From: UBA2588 sp002339805
GTDB taxonomy: Bacteria > Chloroflexota > Dehalococcoidia > Lucifugimonadales > UBA3495
Reading direction: 5' to 3'
DNA length: 21,258 nucleotides
NCBI GenBank assembly: GCA_045562555.1
Contig: JBJKVO010000006.1
Span: forward strand, 1 to 21,258
Shown: positions 8,542 through 15,598 of the stretch, piece after piece
Numbering within the stretch: the first letter of the stretch is position 1
Layout: the number at the start of each line of letters is the position of its first letter
Made by a program: the position numbers and the translations under genes
The notes under the pieces: model-generated
Told to the model about the DNA's origin: nothing
The model's input: the letters and a program-made list of their open reading frames with translations, nothing else
Database searches by the model: none

Positions 8542-9810
8542 ATGAAAATAAAAATAAAACTTAATATGAAACATTTACTTGTTGGCTTAACAGGTTTTTT
8601 ATTGGTAACCCCATTAATTATTATTGATGCCCAAGCACAAACAGACCCAAGTTTTCATTATGACCCTGTTTGGCCAAAGCCATTACCAAATCTTTGGAAA
8701 ATGGGAGGAGTGACAGGTCTAGCTGTAGATAGTAATGATGATATTTGGGTTTATAACCGGCCCAATGATGCAAGGGCGGCTGAACTTCGAGCTGAACCGA
8801 CACCGTCTATAGCTGCTTGTTGTGTTAGACCGCCTGCAATGATTCATTTTGATGCTGCGGGCAATGTCATTGGGTCATTTGATGCGCCTCAGGGCCATGG
8901 TATGGATGTAGATGACGAAGGGTTTGTCTATCTAGGTCAGGATACTGTGCGTAAGTATGATCCTCAGACAGGCGAGGTGGTTGCTGAGGTAGCACGTACC
9001 CCAGAAAGAGAAGATGCTTGGCGTGGAGTTGGATTGCCACCACCTATACAGCGTGCACCTGGACAGCCGGTATCGGCGCGTCCCACTAGACCAATGGTAA
9101 GCTCTACAGAAGCGGCGGAGGCTGCAGCAGCATTTCGTGAGAAGTATCCACCGGAGACGCCGATGATCGTTGGTGGTCTTGAGGAGATCAGGATCATTGA
9201 GGAAGACAATGAGATGTACGTTGCGGATAACTATCTAGGTGGCCGCATCTTAATTTTTGATCTGGATACCTTTGAGTTTAAGCGTGGTTGGGGTGCTTAT
9301 GGCAAACCTCTATCGGAGATCAGTACGGATGATGCGGATCATGCCTACACTCCTAATGGCCCGATGCCCCAGGATTTTGTAGGTCACTTAACAGTGAATG
9401 TTTCCAATGATGGTTTGGTTTATGCGGCTGATCGCAATGCTAATCGTATTCATGTAACAACCAAGGATGGGGAGTTTCAGCAGGAATTTATTTTGGCCCC
9501 TGGTACCGGTGCTGGTGGATCAACAGGTGGCGTAGCTTTTTCTCATGATCCGGAGCAGCAGTATCTCTACATATCAGATCTGACTAATAACAAGATCTGG
9601 TTTCTGGATCGTGAGACGGGAGAAGTTGTCGGTGAACTGGGTCAAATGGGTGAAAATGGCGGCCAATTCTATGGGCTCCACATGATTGCTGTTGATTCTG
9701 AGGGGATTATTTATACAGGAGAAGTTTTTACGGGTCAGCGAGCACAAAGGTTTTTGCCTGCTAACACGGCTCGAGGGCAGCTTCTGCAGCAGTTAACGGA
9801 AATGCCTTAG
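8542..9810 (+). CDS. Exported NHL-repeat/six-bladed beta-propeller protein
   Basis: A protein of about 422 residues with a Lys-rich start and a hydrophobic leader ending near DAQAQ, so it is probably periplasmic. The rest is NHL-like beta-propeller repeats recognisable from G.(A/V)VD..(D/G).(I/V)(W/Y)V...: VTGLAVDSNDDIWVYNRP, GHGMDVDDEGFVYLG, EIRIIEEDNEMYVADNYLGG, LTVNVSNDGLVYAADRNANR, LYISDLTNNKIWFLDRETG and MIAVDSEGIIYTGE. That is about six blades. A CC pair lies near residue 93 and could bind metal or form a disulfide. NHL propellers act as binding scaffolds or lyases (the PAL lyase domain has this fold), and I see no decisive catalytic signature. It is the last plus-strand gene of this group, 45 bases after the second cytochrome, and may bind the substrate or hold the complex together. 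Confidence 0.82.
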   Translation: MKIKIKLNMKHLLVGLTGFLLVTPLIIIDAQAQTDPSFHYDPVWPKPLPNLWKMGGVTGLAVDSNDDIWVYNRPNDARAAELRAEPTPSIAACCVRPPAMIHFDAAGNVIGSFDAPQGHGMDVDDEGFVYLGQDTVRKYDPQTGEVVAEVARTPEREDAWRGVGLPPPIQRAPGQPVSARPTRPMVSSTEAAEAAAAFREKYPPETPMIVGGLEEIRIIEEDNEMYVADNYLGGRILIFDLDTFEFKRGWGAYGKPLSEISTDDADHAYTPNGPMPQDFVGHLTVNVSNDGLVYAADRNANRIHVTTKDGEFQQEFILAPGTGAGGSTGGVAFSHDPEQQYLYISDLTNNKIWFLDRETGEVVGELGQMGENGGQFYGLHMIAVDSEGIIYTGEVFTGQRAQRFLPANTARGQLLQQLTEMP

Positions 9811-9819
9811 GTACAAGTA

Positions 9820-10725
9820 TTAAAGTACGTTCGCCTCACGCATAACGTTCTCACATTTTTCTCGAATTTCCGAGGCCATTTGTGAAGGATCAGCATTTAC
9901 GATTTCCTCGCGGAAGAGCTCGACGGATAGGGCACCTTCATAACCTTTTTCTGATAACTTTCGTAAAATTCTTTCGATTGGAGCTATGCCATCTCCTGGG
10001 ATGATTCTTGAATCGTTATTAATCAGTTCTTTAGGTGTATCGAGAAGATCTTGAAAGTGGACATGAGCTAATTCGCCATGTTGAAGCAGATCTAAATCTT
10101 CAAATTTGCTTAGGCCTGACCAGAAATGAAAAAAATCTAGCATAGGTTTGACATTTGGGTGATTAGCTGCGCGGATTACCTGTAATGCTGAGGTCAGTGT
10201 AGATAGATGGCTTGATGTTCGAATGAACTCGATCATAGCAGTGAGACCAAATTCTGCAGTGATCTCACCAACCTCATGAATACAGCCAGGGGTAGCCTCA
10301 AAATCTTCTGCAGTTACTGGACGGCGAGTAACTGAGGGTGAGTAGACTCTTTCTAGACCAAGTTCAACAAATTGTTCACAGCGTTGACGCCATGTATCTA
10401 GGGAGTTTTGGCGTTCGGGCCCAGGAAGCCATATGTCATGAAGCGTCACAGAACCTGATACTGGGATTAAGTTTAAGTCTGTTAATAACTGCCGAGCACC
10501 GCTGAGCGTGTCTGTTTGTAGAAATTCGTCTAACAGAATGCTGTTTAGTTCAACATACTGAATTCCGGCTGAAGCATAACCCTCTAGTGAACCCCGAAAG
10601 CCTGCTGCTCGAGAAGTATTCTGATGAATAGCCAACAACATCCTACTGTTCTCCATTTGTGCATTAAGGGTTTGAGCTAGTCCGACAAAAATCGGTGCTG
10701 TTAATACGGTACGTCTGGTAATCAT
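9820..10725 (-). CDS. Tat-type exported sugar-phosphate isomerase/epimerase-like TIM-barrel protein
   Basis: A 301-residue protein of the AP-endonuclease-2/xylose-isomerase-like TIM-barrel family (sugar phosphate isomerase/epimerase). The N-terminus ITRRTVLTAPIFVGLAQT has a twin Arg followed by a hydrophobic stretch and an A-x-A-like end (LNAQ), which suggests Tat export. Barrel-strand motifs with candidate metal ligands are YVELNS (54-59), AMIEFIR near 158-164, MLDFFHFWSG, HVHFQDL, the loop RIIPGDGIAPI and GALSVELFREE at the C-terminus. Such enzymes isomerise or epimerise sugars, keto-sugars or inosose-type substrates using a divalent metal. It converges on the NHL gene with only 9 bases between stops and is divergent from the molybdoenzyme operon. 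A role in the neighbouring pathway is guessed from position only. Confidence 0.85.
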   Translation of the reverse strand: MITRRTVLTAPIFVGLAQTLNAQMENSRMLLAIHQNTSRAAGFRGSLEGYASAGIQYVELNSILLDEFLQTDTLSGARQLLTDLNLIPVSGSVTLHDIWLPGPERQNSLDTWRQRCEQFVELGLERVYSPSVTRRPVTAEDFEATPGCIHEVGEITAEFGLTAMIEFIRTSSHLSTLTSALQVIRAANHPNVKPMLDFFHFWSGLSKFEDLDLLQHGELAHVHFQDLLDTPKELINNDSRIIPGDGIAPIERILRKLSEKGYEGALSVELFREEIVNADPSQMASEIREKCENVMREANVL

Positions 10726-10953
10726 CGATGTGACTTTAGCTTGGATTGCAAGAGTTAGCCATAAAAAAATTGTGGATAAGGGTAGTTATCATTAAAAAAG
10801 CTTTTTACTTGTTGAATTACTTGAATAATCTATGGTGTCTGATTTGAAGGATGATTCTAAGTACCTGAAGAGGTAAGATCGGTAGAAGCAGAAGAGGGCT
10901 TTGTGCTCTTTAGAGAGGCGTTTCTTAAACGCGTTATCACGAGGATATGGATT
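10726..10953. promoter_or_regulatory. Divergent intergenic region upstream of the molybdoenzyme operon
   Basis: This gap of about 228 bases lies between the minus-strand TIM-barrel gene and the plus-strand 2Fe-2S subunit gene, so promoters for both are expected. The left part holds a 12-base perfect palindrome AAAAAGCTTTTT at 10795-10806 and two copies of TTGAAT (10812-10817 and 10821-10826), but no complete sigma70 pair at normal spacing. The frame of the 2Fe-2S subunit stays open back to a GTG at 10903, but the encoded residues look non-conserved and carry no leader. Confidence 0.35.
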
Positions 10954-11640
10954 ATGACTATTTCGAAAGGGCCAGGTTCCTTAAAGAACAAGAAAGATGA
11001 TAAGGAAAATCAGCAGTTAGCTGAGCCGGGTTCATCATTTTCAGATCTAAGTAGACGAGATTTTATAGGTGGCACTGGGGCAGCAGCCCTTGTCGTAGCA
11101 AATGCTTCGCCACTTAAGGCGCAGCAGGCAACGGAGCAGGAGGTTCTGGAGCCAGAGGTTACAGATGTTCCAAAAACAACAATCACTATTGCTGTGAATG
11201 GTAGCTTGCACCAAATCGAGGTTGAGGACCGTTGGACTTTAATCGAACTTCTTCGTGATCATTTAGAGCTAACGGGTTCTAAAATTGGATGTAATCGTGG
11301 GGAATGCGGTTCCTGCACTGTGTTGGTAGACGGAGAACCCGTTTATTCATGCAGCACATTGGCAGTTTGGGCTGATGGCCAAGATGTTTTGACTGTTGAG
11401 GGCCTTGAGAAAGATGGCCAGTTATCTGTTTTGCAGCAGGCATTCATGGAACATAATGCCCCGCAATGTGGGTTCTGTACCTCTGGTCAATTGATGTCGG
11501 CTACCGCATTACTTGAGGAAAACCCAGAGCCAACGGTAGATGAAGTGAGGCATGCCTTAGCAGGGAATCTCTGTCGATGTTCTAATTATAATGCGATTGT
11601 TGAGGCAGTAATGGATGCCTCTAGAACGGGAGACGCATGA
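10954..11640 (+). CDS. Tat-exported 2Fe-2S subunit of a periplasmic molybdenum hydroxylase (PaoA-like)
   Basis: A 228-residue electron-transfer subunit of the xanthine oxidase family. The N-terminus carries a Tat leader: SRRDFIGG followed by GAAALVVANASPLKAQQ. The plant-type 2Fe-2S domain has C113-x4-C118-x2-C121-x11-C133 (GCNRGECGSC...SC). The helical second 2Fe-2S domain has CGFC (172-175) and CRC (207-209). Both clusters look complete. I chose ATG 10954 because GAGG at 10941-10944 is well placed; the longer GTG start at 10903 would bury the Tat motif behind about 18 extra residues. Its stop overlaps the next gene's ATG (ATGA, 11637-11640). As with E. coli PaoA, this subunit probably carries the whole folded heterotrimer through the Tat system. 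Confidence 0.93.
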   Translation: MTISKGPGSLKNKKDDKENQQLAEPGSSFSDLSRRDFIGGTGAAALVVANASPLKAQQATEQEVLEPEVTDVPKTTITIAVNGSLHQIEVEDRWTLIELLRDHLELTGSKIGCNRGECGSCTVLVDGEPVYSCSTLAVWADGQDVLTVEGLEKDGQLSVLQQAFMEHNAPQCGFCTSGQLMSATALLEENPEPTVDEVRHALAGNLCRCSNYNAIVEAVMDASRTGDA

Positions 11641-13790
11641 TGGCAATAGATCCTCTAAAAACTGTCGGTCATGATATTCCTCGCATTGATGCATATGAAC
11701 GAGTCACTGGAAAAGCTACATATAATCGCGATATAAAGCTGCCAGGAATGCTGTATGCAAGGGTTCTGCGCAGCAATGTGCCCCATGCCAACATTATAAG
11801 TATTGATACCTCAAGGGCTGAGGCATTGCCCGGGGTTCGGGCCGTCATTACTCATGAAACTCACCAACTGATTTATGGTTCTGGGTCTATCTCAGGAGGA
11901 CGCCAGTACAACGACGCTGTAAAAGATATTACGAGACGTCTACGACATATGTTTCCAAATCCAGTGAGATTCGTAGGTCAGCCTGTAGCTGCAGTTGCAG
12001 CAGTCAATCGTCATGTGGCTGAGGAAGCTATTCAACTTATTGAAGTCTCTTATGAGGAGCTACCATTTGTGCTTGACCCGGAAGAGGCATTACAGCCAGG
12101 AGCCCCTGCCATATGGCCTGATGGGAACATGGCTCATGATGATCAAAATCGCCAGGAACCTATTGGAAGCCAATCAGGTGATATTGAGGCGGGTTTTCAG
12201 CAGGCTGATCATATTTTTGAAGATCGTTATACAACAGCGTTTGTGCAGGATGCGCAAATGGAGCCGCGCTCTGCTCTGGCTCACTGGGAGGGAGAAAAGC
12301 TTATTTTGCATACACCTACCCAAGGTGTTTCTAACTGTCGGCATGATAACGCTCGCGACCTTGGAATTGATGATCATCAGATTCAGGTTATTTGTAAATA
12401 TATGGGTGGTGGTTTTGGCGATAAGAATGGTAGCTATTACTTCGATTTAATCGCAGCAATGTTGTCAAAAGAGACTAATGTTCCTGTGATGGTAGAGCTT
12501 TCACGCAAGGATGATTGGTTAGGTACACATGGTCGATGGCATACCGTTCAGGATTACAAGGTTGGTGTAGCTGATGATGGAACAGTAACTGCCATACAAA
12601 TGAATGCTTTAAGTGGAATGGGCCCATATCTAAGAAGATCAGGAAACATTGGTGGTATAGATGCTTACGGTTGTCCAAATGTTGATCGTAAGATTTATCC
12701 GGTTCATACAAACCGAATGGTCTCAGGAAATTTTCGTGCCCCTCAATATCCCCAGGGTTATTTTGGCATTCAATCCTTCATGGACAACATAGCATATGAG
12801 GTTGGCCTAGATCCTGTTGAGTTCGCCTTAAAAAATATGCGGAAACCAACAGAAGAAGAGCCTTTCACAAATTATTCTCTCGACCAGTGTATTGAACAGG
12901 GCGCTGAAGATTTTGGATGGAGAGAGAGATGGCGTAGTGAGCCTGGTTCAGACCCGGGAATCATAAAGCGTGGTGCCGGTATGGGGTTTGCTATTTTCAA
13001 CTCTACGGTATCCCCTAGCAGCGCAATTGTTCGTGTCGATTCCAGTGGGCAATACACGCTATTTGTTGGCGTAACTGATATTGGACCTGGAGCAAAAACC
13101 ACGATGTCGCTTATTGCTGCAGAAGCGCTCGATGTCGGAGTATCTGATGTAGATATTGTGTGGGGTGATACGGATCGCTGCCCATACTCTATTGGTGAGT
13201 CAGGGGCCAGAACGACTACAAGCACAGGTTATGCGGTTATGCAGGCAGCTATTGATCTTAAGGAGCAAATTGCAGCTAAGGGTTTGCCCACAGATGACGA
13301 GGTGCTAATTGCATCGGCAACTCCAAACCCAAGTGGTGATGGGAGACGCCGCGCGTGTTTTGGTGCACATTTTGTAGAAGTAGAGATAGATACCGAACTT
13401 GGACATGTGGGCATTAAAAAATATGTAGCTGTCCATGAGTCAGGTCGAATATTGAATCCTTTGCCAGCTAGGGATCAAATCCGTGGCGCTGTACAACAAG
13501 GTATCGGCCAGGCGTTGCATGAGGATCTTCTTTACGATGTCAGGAACGGACATCCGCTTAATGCGGGTTTTTACGGTGCCCGACACATAACGCATGTAGA
13601 TGCTCCAGAGATTGAGGTGAGTTTTATTGAAACTGATGATGGTTTTGGGCCGTTTGGCGGAAAAACAGTGGCGGAAATGGGAATCATCTGTCCGCCATCA
13701 GCGGTCGCTAATGCAATATTTAATGCTACAGGCATACGAATGAAAGACCTGCCCATCACTCGGGAAAAAATGTTGGAGGCACTAGCATGA
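11637..13790 (+). CDS. Molybdopterin-binding catalytic subunit of the molybdenum hydroxylase (PaoC/XdhA-like)
   Basis: A 717-residue large subunit of the xanthine oxidase/aldehyde oxidase family, which hydroxylates aldehydes or N-heterocycles with water as the oxygen source. Seen in order: the N-terminal a/b-hammerhead domain (RVTGKATYNRDIKLPGMLYAR, 22-42), MEPRSALA (208-215), GGGFGDK (257-263), FRAPQYPQG (366-374), DIGPGAKT (481-488), GESGARTTTSTG (520-531) and the C-terminal Glu in KTVAEMGIICPPSAVANAI (Glu680). Glu680 matches the catalytic base of the family. Its position after the Tat-type subunit, with no leader of its own, fits hitchhiker export. Four-base ATGA overlaps join it to both neighbours. 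No XdhC/PaoD cofactor-insertion chaperone gene is present here. Substrate class cannot be settled by eye. Confidence 0.94.
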   Translation: MMAIDPLKTVGHDIPRIDAYERVTGKATYNRDIKLPGMLYARVLRSNVPHANIISIDTSRAEALPGVRAVITHETHQLIYGSGSISGGRQYNDAVKDITRRLRHMFPNPVRFVGQPVAAVAAVNRHVAEEAIQLIEVSYEELPFVLDPEEALQPGAPAIWPDGNMAHDDQNRQEPIGSQSGDIEAGFQQADHIFEDRYTTAFVQDAQMEPRSALAHWEGEKLILHTPTQGVSNCRHDNARDLGIDDHQIQVICKYMGGGFGDKNGSYYFDLIAAMLSKETNVPVMVELSRKDDWLGTHGRWHTVQDYKVGVADDGTVTAIQMNALSGMGPYLRRSGNIGGIDAYGCPNVDRKIYPVHTNRMVSGNFRAPQYPQGYFGIQSFMDNIAYEVGLDPVEFALKNMRKPTEEEPFTNYSLDQCIEQGAEDFGWRERWRSEPGSDPGIIKRGAGMGFAIFNSTVSPSSAIVRVDSSGQYTLFVGVTDIGPGAKTTMSLIAAEALDVGVSDVDIVWGDTDRCPYSIGESGARTTTSTGYAVMQAAIDLKEQIAAKGLPTDDEVLIASATPNPSGDGRRRACFGAHFVEVEIDTELGHVGIKKYVAVHESGRILNPLPARDQIRGAVQQGIGQALHEDLLYDVRNGHPLNAGFYGARHITHVDAPEIEVSFIETDDGFGPFGGKTVAEMGIICPPSAVANAIFNATGIRMKDLPITREKMLEALA

Positions 13791-14797
13791 AGACATTTAC
13801 AAACCAGAACCCGGGCACTGTGGATGAGGCGATAGAGTTTGTTCGCACTGCAAGAGAAGATGGGCATTCCGTGTCGTTTGCAGGTGGAGGTACAGATCTT
13901 TTGCAGTTGGTTAAGGAAAGAGTTGTCAATCGATCAGGACAAGATGTTCCAGACGTTCTTGTGAACCTCAAATCATTAGAAGGAGTTGATCAGGTAAGTT
14001 TCAATAGTCTAGGTGGTGTGGCTATCGGAGGGCTTACAACTCTTAGTAACCTTGCTAACAATTCTAGAATTTCTGATGACTATAAGGTGCTTGCCGAAGC
14101 GGCAGGACAAGTAGGAACACCTCAGATTCGTAATGTTGGAACACTTGCTGGAAATGTTTGTCAGAGACCTTGGTGCTGGTATTACCGAAATGGATTTCCT
14201 TGTTATAAGGCAGGGGGTAACGAGTGCTTTTCAATAGTAGGCGAAAATCAGCTACATGCGATTTTTGGCGGTGGACCTAGTTTTATTGTGCATCCATCTG
14301 ATGTTGCTCCTGCACTAGTTGCCTTGGATGCGTCATTTAATGTTGCTGGCCCATCGGGGAATCGAGTTATTTCTAGTTCTGATTTTTTTGTTTTGCCCCG
14401 TGATGATGTCCAACATGAAAATGTCTTGTCGGATGAAGAATTTTTGATATCAGTAGATTTGCCGGCACCTTCTAACGGGTTGAAGAGTGCTTACCACAAG
14501 GTTATGGACCGGGATGCTTGGACTCATGCACTAGTGAGTGCTGCAATAGTTATGGAGATGGATGAAGAGATTTGCAGGTCAGCAAAGATAGTTTTGGGTG
14601 GCGTGGCGCCTGTGCCATGGCGTGTTCCTGCAGCTGAGGAACTGTTGATTGGGAATGTCGTGACGGAAGAGCTAGCGAGATCAGTGGGGGCAGCTGCAGT
14701 CGCCGGAGCAAGACCGCTTGCAAAGAATGCGTACAAAATACCATTAGTCAGGGGTGTAGTGGCACGCACTGTATTGGCGCTTGCCGCTACGGTTTAG
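13787..14797 (+). CDS. FAD-binding subunit with four-Cys (4Fe-4S type) loop, PaoB-like
   Basis: A 336-residue medium subunit of the molybdenum hydroxylase. FAD-binding motifs are SFAGGGTDLLQLVK (30-43) and GTPQIRNVGTLAGNV (110-124). Directly after them comes an insert with C125, C130, C139 and C147 (CQRPWCWYYRNGFPC, then GGNEC). This spacing resembles the loop that holds an extra 4Fe-4S cluster in E. coli PaoB and in 4-hydroxybenzoyl-CoA reductase, and it is absent from CoxM-type subunits. The C-terminal CO-dehydrogenase flavoprotein-type domain (HKVMDRDAWTHALVSAAIV) is complete. It overlaps the catalytic subunit gene by four bases. Gene order here is FeS-Mo-FAD, whereas paoABC is FeS-FAD-Mo. 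The subunit probably relays electrons from the Mo/2Fe-2S chain to an outside acceptor. Confidence 0.93.
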   Translation: MKTFTNQNPGTVDEAIEFVRTAREDGHSVSFAGGGTDLLQLVKERVVNRSGQDVPDVLVNLKSLEGVDQVSFNSLGGVAIGGLTTLSNLANNSRISDDYKVLAEAAGQVGTPQIRNVGTLAGNVCQRPWCWYYRNGFPCYKAGGNECFSIVGENQLHAIFGGGPSFIVHPSDVAPALVALDASFNVAGPSGNRVISSSDFFVLPRDDVQHENVLSDEEFLISVDLPAPSNGLKSAYHKVMDRDAWTHALVSAAIVMEMDEEICRSAKIVLGGVAPVPWRVPAAEELLIGNVVTEELARSVGAAAVAGARPLAKNAYKIPLVRGVVARTVLALAATV

Positions 14798-14800
14798 CTT

Positions 14801-15151
14801 ATGAATCGGCGTGATTTTCTCACGCTGCGGACTAAGGGTCAGCAATGCGTCATCGAACTCTCTTGTGAGCGTTTGTACATGTTATATGCAGATGCCAATG
14901 CAGGAATAGGGCGCTGGAAGGTATCTGAAGCAATTGGTAAAAATCAACAAGCTTGGGGAGGTGAGCCACCAATTCAGATTAACTCACAAACAGTTCCTGA
15001 ATTATTAGATACGCTTAATCAAGAACTGGCTAAAGCAGATATTTTAGTGTTGCTGGAGAAGCAATGGCTAGATAGTGAAGGGTTTGGTGCAGAAGTGGAA
15101 GTTTGCATCCAAGCATTTTGTGATAGAGGTGGAATTGTGGAGTCTAGGTAG
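14801..15151 (+). CDS. Uncharacterised 116-residue protein in the molybdoenzyme operon
   Basis: I do not recognise a named domain. The protein starts MNRRDFLTLRTKG, which looks like the first half of a Tat motif but has no hydrophobic stretch after it, so export is unlikely. The remainder is an alternating alpha/beta pattern: CVIELSCERLYMLYADA, an acidic helix VPELLDTLNQELAKADILVL, then KQWLDSEGF and VCIQAFCDRGG. Cys residues lie at 16, 22, 102 and 107. It starts 3 bases after the FAD subunit stop and overlaps the next GTG by one base (15151), so it belongs to the operon. Operon position would suit an assembly factor or small accessory subunit, but that is only inference. The coding call rests on its operon fit, a plausible ATG and codon use like its neighbours. 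Confidence 0.72.
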   Translation: MNRRDFLTLRTKGQQCVIELSCERLYMLYADANAGIGRWKVSEAIGKNQQAWGGEPPIQINSQTVPELLDTLNQELAKADILVLLEKQWLDSEGFGAEVEVCIQAFCDRGGIVESR

Positions 15152-15486
15152 TGATTAACAAAATTAAAGCCAATGTATTTTTTCTAGTTATTGTTTATAC
15201 GCTTGCCGCATGTACTTTTGGTGTGGTTTCAGCTCAGAATTATTCTGATGTAGTCTTAAAAGAGCAAGTTGAGACTGTGTTACAGAGTGCTTCTGATTTG
15301 CCGGCAAATACCCTTACAGTCGAAGCTATGGATGGGGTTGTAACTATTATGGGCTCCGTTGTTTGTGATATGTGTGGTGGTTCTCGTACGCCCCCTGGTG
15401 TTAGAACCATTCAACAAAGTCTCGGAGCAGTAGTTCGAGCTATACCTGGTGTAAAAAGAATCGAGTTTGATTTGAACTTCCAATAA
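15151..15486 (+). CDS. Exported BON-domain protein (possible lipoprotein)
   Basis: A 111-residue protein beginning at GTG 15151, which shares one base with the upstream TAG. The leader has a lipobox-like LAAC (18-21) and a later possible signal-peptidase I site at VSAQN, so either a lipoprotein or a soluble periplasmic protein is possible. Residues about 33-110 fit a BON domain: LKEQVETVLQSASDLPA, then TVEAMDGVVTIMGSVV, and IQQSLGAVVRAIPGVKRIEF, which is the typical V..G.V..V...I.GV pattern. A CDMCGG motif (77-82) within the domain is unusual and could bind metal or form a disulfide. BON domains bind membranes or phospholipid. As the last gene of the operon it may tether or stabilise the periplasmic molybdoenzyme, but this is inferred from position. 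Confidence 0.82.
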   Translation: MINKIKANVFFLVIVYTLAACTFGVVSAQNYSDVVLKEQVETVLQSASDLPANTLTVEAMDGVVTIMGSVVCDMCGGSRTPPGVRTIQQSLGAVVRAIPGVKRIEFDLNFQ

Positions 15487-15585
15487 GAGTCTGATTCAGG
15501 GGTGTATCCTTAGAATGAGATCTAGTGCCAATTTCAGCCATGTCATTGAGTAATTGAATAAAGATAAGTTTTAGTGTCCTAAAAC

Positions 15586-15596
15586 GGAGGGGGGAG
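15586..15596 (+). promoter_or_regulatory. Strong ribosome-binding site before a TTG start
   Basis: GGAGGGGGGAG lies directly upstream of TTG 15599. The GGAGG core (15586-15590) is eight bases from the start, the normal distance, which supports the TTG as the real initiation codon. Confidence 0.6.
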
Positions 15597-15598
15597 AC

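Noticed and set aside
10795..10806. Perfect AT-only palindrome AAAAAGCTTTTT as terminator or operator
   Set aside because: Too short and AT-rich for a stable hairpin, and no T-run follows a GC stem. It sits in the divergent region but has no clear partner site.
10903..10953. Longer N-terminus (GTG 10903) for the 2Fe-2S subunit
   Set aside because: It adds about 18 residues ahead of a normal Tat leader, and the ATG at 10954 has a well-spaced GAGG.
11995..12450. 151-codon alternate frame within the molybdopterin subunit gene
   Set aside because: It shares the region coding for MEPRSALA and GGGFGDK in the real frame and has no recognisable feature.
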